This document shows, piece after piece, positions 7,567-17,396 of a stretch of DNA of 38,561 nt (the first letter of the stretch is position 1; each line of letters begins with the position of its first letter). The notes under the pieces were generated by a model that made no database searches, was not told where the DNA came from, and worked only from the letters and a program-made list of their open reading frames with translations. The position numbers and the translations under genes are program-made. The stretch is from Saccharofermentans sp. (GTDB taxonomy: Bacteria > Bacillota > Clostridia > Saccharofermentanales > Saccharofermentanaceae). The DNA lies in NCBI GenBank assembly GCA_024403715.1, contig JAKSRJ010000024.1, forward strand, positions 1-38,561, given 5' to 3'.

Positions 7567-9433
7567 ACTACTTATCAGAGTAGTCGCAGCGGGCGATATG
7601 TCCGAGCTCGAAATCTCGAAGATTGCAGAGACTTTTGCATCACGCAATAAAATCAGCAATTATGAACTCGAATATGAAGTTGACGAATCATTAATCGGTG
7701 GTTTTGTAATTTATACTCGTGGTTCCCGCTATGACTATAGTGTTAAAGGTCAACTTGAAAGACTTGGAAGCTTCGTAAAAAGAAGTAGAGATGTGGATGA
7801 TTCTTCTGATGATGAATTTATCCCATCAAAAATCAAGCTTGATATTCAGAAGGCGATAGATAACTTTACTGAGTCACCTGCGCCATCTTTGGATAGTGCA
7901 GAAATTTCATCTTTGTCTGAGAGTGATTTTAATAAGCGAATTCAGGAAGCTTTTGATGTTGTAGACAATATTCAGGAAGTTGGTATCGTTGAGAGCGTTA
8001 ACGATGGTGTTGCAATGGTTTCCGGCCTTGAACACTGTATGCTTTCTGAACTTGTAACTTTTTCATCTGGTGGATTTGGTATAGCAATGAACTTAGAGCG
8101 TGATGCTGTTGGTGTCATTCTCTTGTCAGGCGCAGATGACGTTGTTGAGGGTACAGTTTGTGTACGTACAAGTTCTACTGTATCAGTTCCAGTAGGTAAT
8201 GGCCTACTCGGTCGTGTAGTAGATCCCCTTGGTCATCCTATTGATGGTAAGGGTATCATCAGATACACAAAGACTCGCCCAATAGAGTCTCCAGCACCAT
8301 CTATCGTTGATCGTTCTCCTGTAAATAAGCCAATGGCTACAGGAATTACTGCGATTGATGCCATGACTCCAATTGGTCGTGGACAAAGAGAGCTTATTAT
8401 TGGTGACCGTCAGACGGGTAAGACGGCAATTGCTATTGATACAATCTTAAACCAGAAGGGCAAGGATACAATTTGTATTTATGTTGCTGTCGGTCAGAAG
8501 ATGAGTACTATCGTTAATACTGTTAGTACACTTGATAAGTACGGTGCTATGGATTATTCCATAGTAGTTGCAGCTAGTGCTGCCGACTCAGCATCTTTAC
8601 AGTATATCGCTCCATTTGCAGGCTGTGCGATGGGTGAAGAGTTTATGTACGAAGGTAAGGATGTCCTTATCATTTATGATGACTTAAGTAAGCATGCGCA
8701 GGCATATCGTGCTATCTCATTGCTTCTTAGAAGACCACCAGGACGTGAGGCTTATCCTGGAGATGTATTCTATTTGCATTCTCGTCTTTTGGAGCGTGCA
8801 GCAAAGCTCTCTGCTGAAAAGGGTGGCGGTTCTATTACTGCTTTGCCTATCATCGAGACTTTGGGAGATGATATTTCCGCTTATATTCCAACTAACGTAA
8901 TTTCTATTACTGATGGTCAGATATATCTTTCTCCAGAATTATTCTTCTCTGGTCAAAGACCTGCTATTAATGTTGGTTTGTCCGTATCCCGTGTTGGTGG
9001 TAGCGCTCAGACTAAAGCAACTAAGAAGGTTGGTGGACCATTACGTATTGCGCTTGCTCAGGCTCGTGATATGGCTGCTTTCGCGCAGTTTGGCTCTGAC
9101 CTTGATGAGAATACTCAGCTTCAGCTCAAGCGAGGCGAGGTTCTTAATGAGGTTTTGAAGCAGGGGCAGTTCTCTCCTCTTTCGATGGAAGATCAAGTTA
9201 TCATCTTGTACTTAGCTACAACTGATAAGCTTAATTTTCTTGCTAAGGAAGACATTAAGGAGTACTACCAGTCTTTTGTTGATCGAGTTAAGACTTCAAG
9301 ACAGGATATCATCCAAGATATTGTAACTACTTTGAAGTTCGAAGATGAGACTGCCAAGAAGATTGATGAGTATGAGAAGGAGTTTAAGGAATTCTACTTA
9401 AACGACCATCCTGAATACAAAGAAGAAGACTAA
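7556..9433 (+). CDS. atpA: Fusion of ATP synthase delta C-terminal domain and alpha subunit
   Basis: 625 residues, about 115 longer than normal alpha. Residues 1-76 align with the C-terminal domain of delta/[17 protein letters not shown], then [14 protein letters not shown] and SVKGQLERL match E. coli delta LAKISAAMEKRL, DKSVMAGVIIRAG and SVRGRLERL. Residues 77-112 form an acidic, probably flexible linker. EISS at 116-119 begins a full alpha subunit with Walker A GDRQTGKT (283-290) and the alpha-signature [14 protein letters not shown]. The start is TTG at 7556 with GAGGTGG upstream, inside the end of atpF. The delta N-terminal six-helix domain is absent, and there is no other atpH in the operon. 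No internal start with a ribosome site is visible for free alpha. The reading frame is intact through both parts. Confidence 0.93.
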   Translation: MSSKLLIRVVAAGDMSELEISKIAETFASRNKISNYELEYEVDESLIGGFVIYTRGSRYDYSVKGQLERLGSFVKRSRDVDDSSDDEFIPSKIKLDIQKAIDNFTESPAPSLDSAEISSLSESDFNKRIQEAFDVVDNIQEVGIVESVNDGVAMVSGLEHCMLSELVTFSSGGFGIAMNLERDAVGVILLSGADDVVEGTVCVRTSSTVSVPVGNGLLGRVVDPLGHPIDGKGIIRYTKTRPIESPAPSIVDRSPVNKPMATGITAIDAMTPIGRGQRELIIGDRQTGKTAIAIDTILNQKGKDTICIYVAVGQKMSTIVNTVSTLDKYGAMDYSIVVAASAADSASLQYIAPFAGCAMGEEFMYEGKDVLIIYDDLSKHAQAYRAISLLLRRPPGREAYPGDVFYLHSRLLERAAKLSAEKGGGSITALPIIETLGDDISAYIPTNVISITDGQIYLSPELFFSGQRPAINVGLSVSRVGGSAQTKATKKVGGPLRIALAQARDMAAFAQFGSDLDENTQLQLKRGEVLNEVLKQGQFSPLSMEDQVIILYLATTDKLNFLAKEDIKEYYQSFVDRVKTSRQDIIQDIVTTLKFEDETAKKIDEYEKEFKEFYLNDHPEYKEED

Positions 9434-10366
9434 ATGCAGAATTTAAATGGCGTAAAAAAGAGAATAAAGAGCGTACAGGGTATTGGCCAGATGACTAATG
9501 CCATGCAGCTTGTTAGTGCAGCGAAGAAGCGTCGTTCATTGGCACTTCGTAATTCGATGTACCCATTCTTTGCGCATTGTGCAGGTAGTATGCGCGACAT
9601 TCGTCGTAATGCAGAACATGTCGATAATCCTTTCTTTGAGCTTGATCAGAAGGTAGAGGGAAGTACATGGAAAATCGCGTACTTTGTTATTAGTGGTGAT
9701 CAGGGATTAGCAGGCGGATACCATAACAATATAGTTAAGGCTGTAGAAGAACATATTCGTAAGAAAATTCTTGAGAACTCTCGCAAGGGTATTTCTACAG
9801 ATTATAAGCTCTATGTTTTAGGAAAGCTTGCTCGTGAGAGATTAACTCATCTAGGTTACAATGTTGATCAGACATTCTCATTCCCTATAACAGAACCTAA
9901 CTTCTATCAGGCGAGAAATCTTGTATCTGAGATTAAGCAGAAGTTTTTAACAGAAGACTTCGACTTAGTTTATATCGTATATACACATATGGAGACAGCG
10001 CTTAATATGAAGACTGAGGTATTACGCTTAGCCCCAGTAGATCTTAAGTCTATCGATGAAATCTTGACAGATTATGCAAGTGATGAAAGTTCCAATGCTA
10101 ATGAGAAGGTTGAGTACCATCCAGATATCAACGAAGTATTTGGATTTTTTATCGATACGTATCTTAATGCGATGGTTTATAACGCTATGACAGATGCATA
10201 TGCGTGTGAGCAGACATCTCGATATACGGCGATGGATAACGCTACTAAGAGCGCAGAAGACATGATGAAGGCTTTGCAGCTTCAGTGCAACAGAGCCAGA
10301 CAATCTAAAATTACCAATGAACTTACAGAAATTATCAATGGTGCAAACCAGGTAAACAATTTGTAA
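9434..10366 (+). CDS. atpG: F1Fo ATP synthase subunit gamma
   Basis: 310 residues, slightly longer than the usual ~287. This is the central rotor shaft of F1. The N-terminal helix (VKKRIKSVQGIGQMTNAMQLVSAAK) and the C-terminal helix (YTAMDNATKSAEDMM...) form the coiled-coil shaft, and VISGDQGLAGGYHNN is the conserved core. The ATG follows the alpha stop codon directly, with no gap and only a weak purine-rich ribosome site, so it is probably coupled to atpA translation. Confidence 0.95.
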   Translation: MQNLNGVKKRIKSVQGIGQMTNAMQLVSAAKKRRSLALRNSMYPFFAHCAGSMRDIRRNAEHVDNPFFELDQKVEGSTWKIAYFVISGDQGLAGGYHNNIVKAVEEHIRKKILENSRKGISTDYKLYVLGKLARERLTHLGYNVDQTFSFPITEPNFYQARNLVSEIKQKFLTEDFDLVYIVYTHMETALNMKTEVLRLAPVDLKSIDEILTDYASDESSNANEKVEYHPDINEVFGFFIDTYLNAMVYNAMTDAYACEQTSRYTAMDNATKSAEDMMKALQLQCNRARQSKITNELTEIINGANQVNNL

Positions 10367-10372
10367 GTATAA

Positions 10373-11803
<1,431 letters not shown>

Positions 11804-11806
11804 TTA

Positions 11807-12292
11807 ATGGCGACTACTAAGTTAACAATAGTGACTCCATATAAGAACTTCTATGAAGGTCAGATTAATTCTGCGACGATTCCTACATTAGACGGTGATA
11901 TTGGTTTTATGGCTGGTCATACTCCGATGATTATTGCTTTAAAGCCAGGTATTGCTCATTACATACCTACTGAAGGAGAGACTAGGTACTTCACATTGTC
12001 TGAAGGATTCTGTAAGGTTGATGGCAACTCTATTTTAGTCGTTTGTAATTCAGCTGAATATGTTGAGGAGTTAAGTCCAAGGCAGACATGTGAATCATAT
12101 AAAAGAGCTAATGTCGGCTTAAAGGAGGCACAGGCTATCGAAGATAAGTTAGCTCGTGATGTATCCATGAAGGAAGTTAATCAGGCTTTGCTAAGAGCAA
12201 AGGCAAGAAGACATTTATTGGAGTTATATGGTTCAGATCACCAAAAAGAGAGAATTAGAATATTAACAGAAGAATATGGTTGGAATGATTAA
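11807..12292 (+). CDS. atpC: F1Fo ATP synthase subunit epsilon
   Basis: 161 residues. The N-terminal beta-sandwich (LTIVTPYKNFYEGQ..., DGDIGFMAGHTPMI) docks on gamma, and the C-terminal helical hairpin can inhibit ATP hydrolysis. The usual length is 133-140; here about 20 extra charged residues follow the second helix (after LLELYGSDHQK). It lies 3 bp after atpD and ends only 3 bp from the stop of the convergent FHA gene. Confidence 0.92.
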   Translation: MATTKLTIVTPYKNFYEGQINSATIPTLDGDIGFMAGHTPMIIALKPGIAHYIPTEGETRYFTLSEGFCKVDGNSILVVCNSAEYVEELSPRQTCESYKRANVGLKEAQAIEDKLARDVSMKEVNQALLRAKARRHLLELYGSDHQKERIRILTEEYGWND

Positions 12293-12295
12293 TAA

Positions 12296-13402
12296 TTACA
12301 TAATCTCAATTTGAAATTCAGTGCGGCTAACAAGTAATGTCTGGCCGCTTTTTATTTCATATTCTTTTTGTGGTTCTAATCTAACATTATCCAAAAATGT
12401 TGAATTATCACGTGATAAATCACGAATGAAATATGATTTATCAGCTTGTGTGATTTCTGCGTGTATAGCAGAGATATTGTCATCATCGATAAATATATCG
12501 CATAAAAATCTATCGGAACCTATAGTAGCCTTGTTTGTATAAATCGATTTACTGATTGTGTCACCATTAATATCCTTTGAGGTTAGTATGAGACAAGAAA
12601 GAGCACTGTTATTATTACCAAATAACATCTCTGTTTTTGAATCATCTCTGATGCTTGGAGGGTTGTAAGTGGTGTCTTTAATTCTAAGAAGTAGATAAGT
12701 TTTTAATCCTAAAGCAATTGATATTAGAAGTAATATAACTGATGGTATGCTATATCCCATAATAACGAAGAACAATGAAAAGATGCTGGTTATTATGCAC
12801 CTTGAAAAGTCTGAATTATGGAAAAGTGAAAGTTGCTTTATTTCCTCAATAATAGGTGTGCTTATTTCATTTGCACATTTAATAAACAGTACTTCATCAT
12901 TAGTTTGAAGTGCATATATTATTTTGTCTATTTCTTCAGTTTTTATCACGTTAGTAAGTGAGTCAGATTCAAGAAATTCGCGTAATCCTGCTTCGCCCAA
13001 AGCGGCAATATTAAGTTTGTCTGGAGTAGTCTTGATTGGATTAAAGCAAACACTAAAACACTTGTATTCATCATCGATGAATACATACTTCTCATCGAGT
13101 TTTAATGATGATGGAGATAAAAGATAATCTGGCAGCAAAGAGAAAGTTAGGAGAAGATCCCCAAGACATGAACGGATTTTATTAATATCATTCTGATTAT
13201 TAGCTCTTTTATCACTAAGCGACGATAACCCTGAATAATCGTAATATAACTCATATCCGTTTATTGAAGGATTGATATAAACCGGTAGCATATGACCAAG
13301 AATGTTTTCAGATATAATTTCACGGGAATAATCACAAATAGAATCAATGCTCCCGATTTTTTCAACTGCAAAATGTCCGAAGGGACCTTTCCTAATTTCC
13401 AT
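12296..13402 (-). CDS. FHA-domain membrane protein of the tad locus (DUF6382-like N-terminus)
   Basis: 368 residues. Residues ~20-190 resemble the domain (DUF6382 type) found before FHA domains in Clostridia tad loci. Two adjacent membrane helices lie near 202-217 and 220-239. A C-terminal FHA domain (about 285-366) keeps the S..H core (ISAIHAEI) and S..N (SRDNSTF). The usual IGR arginine that contacts phosphothreonine is replaced (TIGSD), and the S-R pair is S-A. It is last in the minus-strand tad run, 34 bp after the pilin gene. Family identity is from memory of similar loci; the phosphopeptide role is inferred and doubtful given the missing arginines. Confidence 0.75.
   Translation of the reverse strand: MEIRKGPFGHFAVEKIGSIDSICDYSREIISENILGHMLPVYINPSINGYELYYDYSGLSSLSDKRANNQNDINKIRSCLGDLLLTFSLLPDYLLSPSSLKLDEKYVFIDDEYKCFSVCFNPIKTTPDKLNIAALGEAGLREFLESDSLTNVIKTEEIDKIIYALQTNDEVLFIKCANEISTPIIEEIKQLSLFHNSDFSRCIITSIFSLFFVIMGYSIPSVILLLISIALGLKTYLLLRIKDTTYNPPSIRDDSKTEMLFGNNNSALSCLILTSKDINGDTISKSIYTNKATIGSDRFLCDIFIDDDNISAIHAEITQADKSYFIRDLSRDNSTFLDNVRLEPQKEYEIKSGQTLLVSRTEFQIEIM
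12323..12355 (+). terminator. Probable terminator of the atp operon, inside the antisense FHA gene
   Basis: The stem GCGGCTA (12323-12329) pairs with TGGCCGC (12342-12348), with one wobble, and ACA/TGT stack above it around one bulged base. The loop is AGTAA. Five or more T residues follow directly. It lies 30 bp past atpC on the plus strand, within the 3' end of the coding region on the other strand. Confidence 0.65.
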
Positions 13403-13436
13403 AATAGTTTTTTGACCTGTGTTTTAGTATTTCTAA

Positions 13437-13607
13437 TTAATTAAACGCGCCTGTAATTTTACCTTCGTCAAAGACATAATCCATTACTGTGCCAGCATAT
13501 TGCATTAGTCCTTCTCTGAACACCAAAGCTAGTGCTACGAGCACCGCGATGATGATCACGATCTCAACCGTACCCATACCGCGTTTGTTCTGTTTGATAT
13601 CCCGCAT
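13437..13607 (-). CDS. Flp-family type IVb pilin (Flp1-like)
   Basis: 56 residues. A short basic leader (MRDIKQNKRG) is followed by a prepilin cleavage motif, G10 | MGTVE, with glutamate at +5 as in type IV pilins. A hydrophobic helix (IVIIIAVLVALALVF, 16-30) and a short polar tail come next. GGAGGA lies 5-13 bases upstream of the ATG at 13607. It sits between tadBC (26-bp gap) and the FHA gene. Size, motif and context agree on the major pilin subunit of a Flp pilus. No prepilin peptidase is encoded nearby. Confidence 0.88.
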   Translation of the reverse strand: MRDIKQNKRGMGTVEIVIIIAVLVALALVFREGLMQYAGTVMDYVFDEGKITGAFN

Positions 13608-13633
13608 ATTCCTTTCCTCCTATATTTAGTGTG

Positions 13634-15187
13634 TTATATTCCCATTGAAATTATTGCTGGTGTAGTTGCTACAAGAAGAACGCAAACAAAATCTAGAGTC
13701 ATAGGAAAGAGCAATCCCATAGATTCTCGTTCTTGCTTTTTACGTGCTGCATTGCGGCAGAGATTCCAACAAGCGGATGCTTGTAGTGATAAAAGTCCTA
13801 ATACCTCTGAAGTGCCTAAGCGACCATATCGTGCTATAAGGAGCAAAGCTGATTGTGCTTCTGGTATCTGTATTCGGAGTGATAGCCTTTCTACAGCATC
13901 TGATGCAGATATTCCACTGACCATCATGGCTCTTAGATTGCGTATTTCTGAAGATAGGCTATTGTTATCTTTGAAAGCGTACGAGCATATTTCGATAGAC
14001 TTCGGGAGTTGAAGTCCTGCTTCTAATAAGGTGTATATTAAGCACATAAATAGAGGAATGTCTCTCATCAATTCTTCGCGCCTAAGTTCTGCATTGTGTC
14101 TTACATCATAGGCGCCTAGTATAGCTACTATGATTGCAAAAACTGGACTTAAGAATAGGCTGGTATTTGTATAATGAAGAACAATTCCTGATAAAAGAAG
14201 ACATGCAATGAATCTAATTATTTGCTTCTTCAAGTATTTTTCATATGACAATGATGGATTAACAGAAATCTCATTGAAGAGTTCATGCCTAGACGCAATA
14301 AATCCTGTTGGCATTATGAAGTGCAACACCTTTGTTAGTGGGGTACTAGTCTTCTTTTCCTTGTCAAAGTATTCTAGTTCAGATGCGTTTTTGCGATTGC
14401 CTTCCGAATGTGTCATAAATCTAAATAATAAAGCAGCAGAAATTATGGCAATGGCAAAAGCTAGTACTAGTATTATTGCTCCTACTTTGGATTCCCTAGC
14501 CATTCCTAAGTATCCTCCACCCATTCTGTCTAAAGCAGCTGTAATAGCGAAAGGCATTATACATAACATAACCGCTTCAGCATTTTTACCGGCGTTAGCA
14601 GCGCTGATTTCATTTTGAACCGCATTCATCTCCGATAGCATTTGGCATGAACTTCGAAGGATTGCTAGTGAGTTATTACCTATATCAGCAGAAATAGCTA
14701 AAGCATGAAAGATCGGTATTGCTTCTGGAAATTCAATTGATCTAGAGAAAATGTCCAGTGCTTTATCTAGATTCATATGAACTTTTAAATTGTTTTCCAA
14801 CTCAATTAATGGCTTAATTAGCACACTTTTGTTACCAAAAGAGTGTTCGATTACAGGCCTAATTAATGTAAATGATTTTTCTATAGAATAGCCACTGCTT
14901 ACACTTGTTGTAAGTACTTGAAGGAGAATTAATAACTGAGTTCTTAAATGCTTATAGTTACTCGAATAGATTTTGCGCATCGATTCGCGCCATGGGAAAA
15001 ATCCAAGGATCAAAGAAGCAATTATTCTTGGTAATATTGCGTGCATATAAAAAGAAGAAACAGCATATACAGCAATTATAAAAAATGGAAATGCCCATAA
15101 ATGATGTATCAGATAGTTATTAAGAGCTGAATTATCCTTGGTACGAACTGATTTCTTGTAGTGTCTTTGTGTCGACTTCTCTTTCAA
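13634..15187 (-). CDS. TadB-TadC fusion, Flp pilus inner-membrane platform
   Basis: 517 residues with two GspF (T2SS F) domains. The first (about 75-205: LLILLQVLTTSVSSGYSIEKSF) is TadB-like. The second (about 365-490: RDIPLFMCLIYTLLEAGLQ, RYGRLGTSEVLGLL) is TadC-like and ends in the membrane helix FVCVLLVATTPAIIS. Hydrophobic segments lie at about 30-65, 200-255, 320-360 and 495-517. TadB and TadC are normally separate ~300-residue proteins. I choose TTG at 15187 because GGAGG (15195-15199) sits 7 nt upstream; an ATG at 15202 would place that site inside the coding region. It overlaps the tadA 3' end by 56 bp. Confidence 0.85.
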   Translation of the reverse strand: MKEKSTQRHYKKSVRTKDNSALNNYLIHHLWAFPFFIIAVYAVSSFYMHAILPRIIASLILGFFPWRESMRKIYSSNYKHLRTQLLILLQVLTTSVSSGYSIEKSFTLIRPVIEHSFGNKSVLIKPLIELENNLKVHMNLDKALDIFSRSIEFPEAIPIFHALAISADIGNNSLAILRSSCQMLSEMNAVQNEISAANAGKNAEAVMLCIMPFAITAALDRMGGGYLGMARESKVGAIILVLAFAIAIISAALLFRFMTHSEGNRKNASELEYFDKEKKTSTPLTKVLHFIMPTGFIASRHELFNEISVNPSLSYEKYLKKQIIRFIACLLLSGIVLHYTNTSLFLSPVFAIIVAILGAYDVRHNAELRREELMRDIPLFMCLIYTLLEAGLQLPKSIEICSYAFKDNNSLSSEIRNLRAMMVSGISASDAVERLSLRIQIPEAQSALLLIARYGRLGTSEVLGLLSLQASACWNLCRNAARKKQERESMGLLFPMTLDFVCVLLVATTPAIISMGI

Positions 15188-16334
15188 ATACACCACCTCC
15201 ATTGCTTTTAAATAAGTATTTCAAATTAAAATCCTTTCCCTTTGTCGGTAAGACGGCACATATTTCATCGACATATCTTTGACCTGTTTTATCTCTTGTT
15301 ATATGAATCATTATGTCAATGCCCATAGATAACTGTGCCATTATGGCGTTATAGGGGAGAGACGAACCTGCCATAACCATACCCGTTAAGCGCTCTAGCA
15401 TTTCAAGACAAGAATTGGCATGAGCGGTACTTAAAGATCCTCTATGGCCAGTGTTTAAAGCGTGCATCATGTCAGCACTCTCGTTGCCACGAACTTCGCC
15501 AACAATAATTCTGTCAGGTCGCATACGTAATGCAGCACGAATCATCATTCCGATGTTTACTTCTCCATTGCCATCTGGGCCTGGGAGTCTTGATTCCATA
15601 CGAACTAAATTCTCGATTCCCTGAAGATTTAATTCTGCTGAATCTTCAATGGTTACCACGCGTTCATCTGATGGAATAAACGAAGATAAAGTATTGAGAA
15701 AAGTCGTCTTCCCGCTGCCTGTACCTCCACATAGAAATATTGTCTTTTTATTCCTTACGCAGTCGCATAGAAATCTTGCAGCTTCTTCACTTATAAATCC
15801 TTGTCTAATTAACGTGACTATATCATGTGATATTCCAGTAAATTTACGTATAGTAACTATTGGGCCATCAGGTGCTACAGGGGGTAAAACACAGTTTGCT
15901 CTTGAACCATCAGGTAACCGTAAATCTGCAATTGGATTAGCTTCGTTGAGCGGCCTGTTACGATTTGCAAAAAAGCAAGAAATAACAGTTTTTAATGATT
16001 CTGCATCTTTGAATTTTATATCTGATTTGAATAGCTTACCGGCTTTTTCATAGAACACTTTATCAGGGCCATTAACCATTATCTCTGTTATAGTCGGATC
16101 TTCCATCAAAGGTTCGATTACATCTAAGCGTCTTAAACTGTTAAAAACGCTTAAAGCAAGAGTTCGTTTTTCTTCCAAGGATAAGGTGAGTGTTGTTTTT
16201 TCTATGCTTATAACATCTGAGATTATCTCTTTAAGTCTGTCGTCGCTGGGGTCTGGTTCAGTTCTTAATACATTTAGGATGTAGTAAATAAGTTTTTCTT
16301 TAATTTCAGATATATCATAGCTTGATTGGTTCAT
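15132..16334 (-). CDS. tadA: TadA/CpaF-type pilus assembly ATPase
   Basis: 400 residues of the secretion ATPase (GspE/VirB11) superfamily, powering Flp pilus assembly at the inner membrane. Residues 1-180 form the N-terminal domain (TITEIMVNGP is typical of CpaF). Walker A is GGTGSGKT (203-210), the Asp box is VVTIEDSAEL, Walker B is RPDRIIVGEVRG (272-283) and the His box is GHRGSLSTAHAN. It overlaps the upstream TadZ-like gene by 20 bp and the downstream tadBC gene, so it lies in one transcript. Confidence 0.93.
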   Translation of the reverse strand: MNQSSYDISEIKEKLIYYILNVLRTEPDPSDDRLKEIISDVISIEKTTLTLSLEEKRTLALSVFNSLRRLDVIEPLMEDPTITEIMVNGPDKVFYEKAGKLFKSDIKFKDAESLKTVISCFFANRNRPLNEANPIADLRLPDGSRANCVLPPVAPDGPIVTIRKFTGISHDIVTLIRQGFISEEAARFLCDCVRNKKTIFLCGGTGSGKTTFLNTLSSFIPSDERVVTIEDSAELNLQGIENLVRMESRLPGPDGNGEVNIGMMIRAALRMRPDRIIVGEVRGNESADMMHALNTGHRGSLSTAHANSCLEMLERLTGMVMAGSSLPYNAIMAQLSMGIDIMIHITRDKTGQRYVDEICAVLPTKGKDFNLKYLFKSNGGGVFEREVDTKTLQEISSYQG

Positions 16335-17217
16335 AATGATTCTCCGAGTTGCTGCCTTTATAATCTTCGTAGTAATAAACAGTCATGGAAGCGCCCAGCT
16401 TAAGATTTCTCTGAAAAATACCTAATTCTGAAGTCATTCCTGTATCTTCAGTGCACATTCTGGCGGGTAGTAAAATATGTAAAGAATCACAGTTAGCGAT
16501 AAGCTTAAGTGATTCGTTGATACGCCATCCTTCTGCTACAAATAGCGCACCAGCACTTATTTTTTGACATAGGCTTTTTGTGTGTGTCATTAGTGCTGCT
16601 GATGCATCAATTCCTATGTCAAATACATCATCGTTGTTAATTGGTTTTCCAGGGGATAGGAAACCGTATGTGTCGGGCCCCAGATAATCAATTATCTGGT
16701 CTGGTTTAAAGTTCTTATTAGTGCAAATCCTTAAAAGTGTTGATAATGCGTTATTGGGTTTTATAGTTGCAATTGATCTAGGCATACGAATACCAGACAT
16801 AAGATCGATTCTTATAGGGTGCATTGAACTAAAACTAGACGGGCCTAATACTTGAGAGATGAAGTTTTCTCGTTCATCTATGTATGCGTAAGAAATTAAA
16901 AGTCTAACTTGATTATCAATAGGATCTAATCCAGGTGAATCATCGTTTGAAGTGTCGTTCAATATCGCTTTTGCTATTCTTTTAATATCGATCGTATTGT
17001 TTTCATATAAAGGAACAAGAAGTTTTGTTGAGTTTTCTTTTAGAGATATAGAATCAAACTGCTTATTGTCGAATAATACTTTGATATTACTTGTTAACGT
17101 AAAATCTCCTTTGTCATAGCGATAAATATAAGCTTCAGGGAACTTTGTTTGTAAACGTTCTTTAATTAAAGCGTATAAGTATTCGTCCTTTTCATAAACT
17201 CTTATTCCAAATGCCAT
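16315..17217 (-). CDS. TadZ/CpaE-like protein without a P-loop
   Basis: 300 residues, first in the tad operon. The N-terminal ~50 residues (AFGIRVYEKDEYLYALIKERL) look like the atypical receiver domain of TadZ/CpaE. The C-terminal half has a ParA/MinD-like rhythm: a beta strand (VRLLISYAY) where the deviant Walker A should follow, and a Walker B-like FDIGIDASAALM. No GKGGVGKT-type loop is present. I infer a degenerate pseudo-ATPase localisation factor from this and from position; sequence similarity is too weak to be sure. The ATG at 17217 is preferred over the GTG at 17235, which overlaps the GGAGG ribosome site. Confidence 0.6.
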   Translation of the reverse strand: MAFGIRVYEKDEYLYALIKERLQTKFPEAYIYRYDKGDFTLTSNIKVLFDNKQFDSISLKENSTKLLVPLYENNTIDIKRIAKAILNDTSNDDSPGLDPIDNQVRLLISYAYIDERENFISQVLGPSSFSSMHPIRIDLMSGIRMPRSIATIKPNNALSTLLRICTNKNFKPDQIIDYLGPDTYGFLSPGKPINNDDVFDIGIDASAALMTHTKSLCQKISAGALFVAEGWRINESLKLIANCDSLHILLPARMCTEDTGMTSELGIFQRNLKLGASMTVYYYEDYKGSNSENHYEPIKL

Positions 17218-17284
17218 TTTTCCTAATTCCTCCACTGAAAATATGGTATGTGTAAAATTCTAATTTGAATGACTATTGATTTGG

Positions 17285-17322
17285 ACGACAAATTTCGACA
17301 AATAACGACAAGAAACGACAAA
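17285..17322. repeat. Four helically phased direct repeats of CGACAA
   Basis: CGACAA begins at 17286, 17296, 17306 and 17316, an exact 10-bp period. It lies between the divergent tad operon and metK, just upstream of the metK -35. On the minus strand the units read TTGTCG. Phased hexamer direct repeats are typical of OmpR/PhoB-family response regulator sites; which protein binds here is unknown. Confidence 0.8.
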
Positions 17323-17330
17323 GCCACTTG

Positions 17331-17359
17331 TTGTGTATAAATGCTAGGAATGTTAAAAT
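17331..17359 (+). promoter_or_regulatory. metK promoter
   Basis: TTGTGT (17331-17336), a 17-bp spacer and TAAAAT (17354-17359) make a plausible sigma-A promoter, about 30 nt before the ribosome site. The leader is too short for a SAM riboswitch, and none is visible. Confidence 0.55.
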
Positions 17360-17396
17360 CTTAGTTCAATTAATCTATTAAAGGGTGGTGTACACC

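Noticed and set aside
17218..17396. SAM riboswitch upstream of metK
   Set aside because: The space between the promoter and the start codon is too short, and no SAM-I core motifs are seen.
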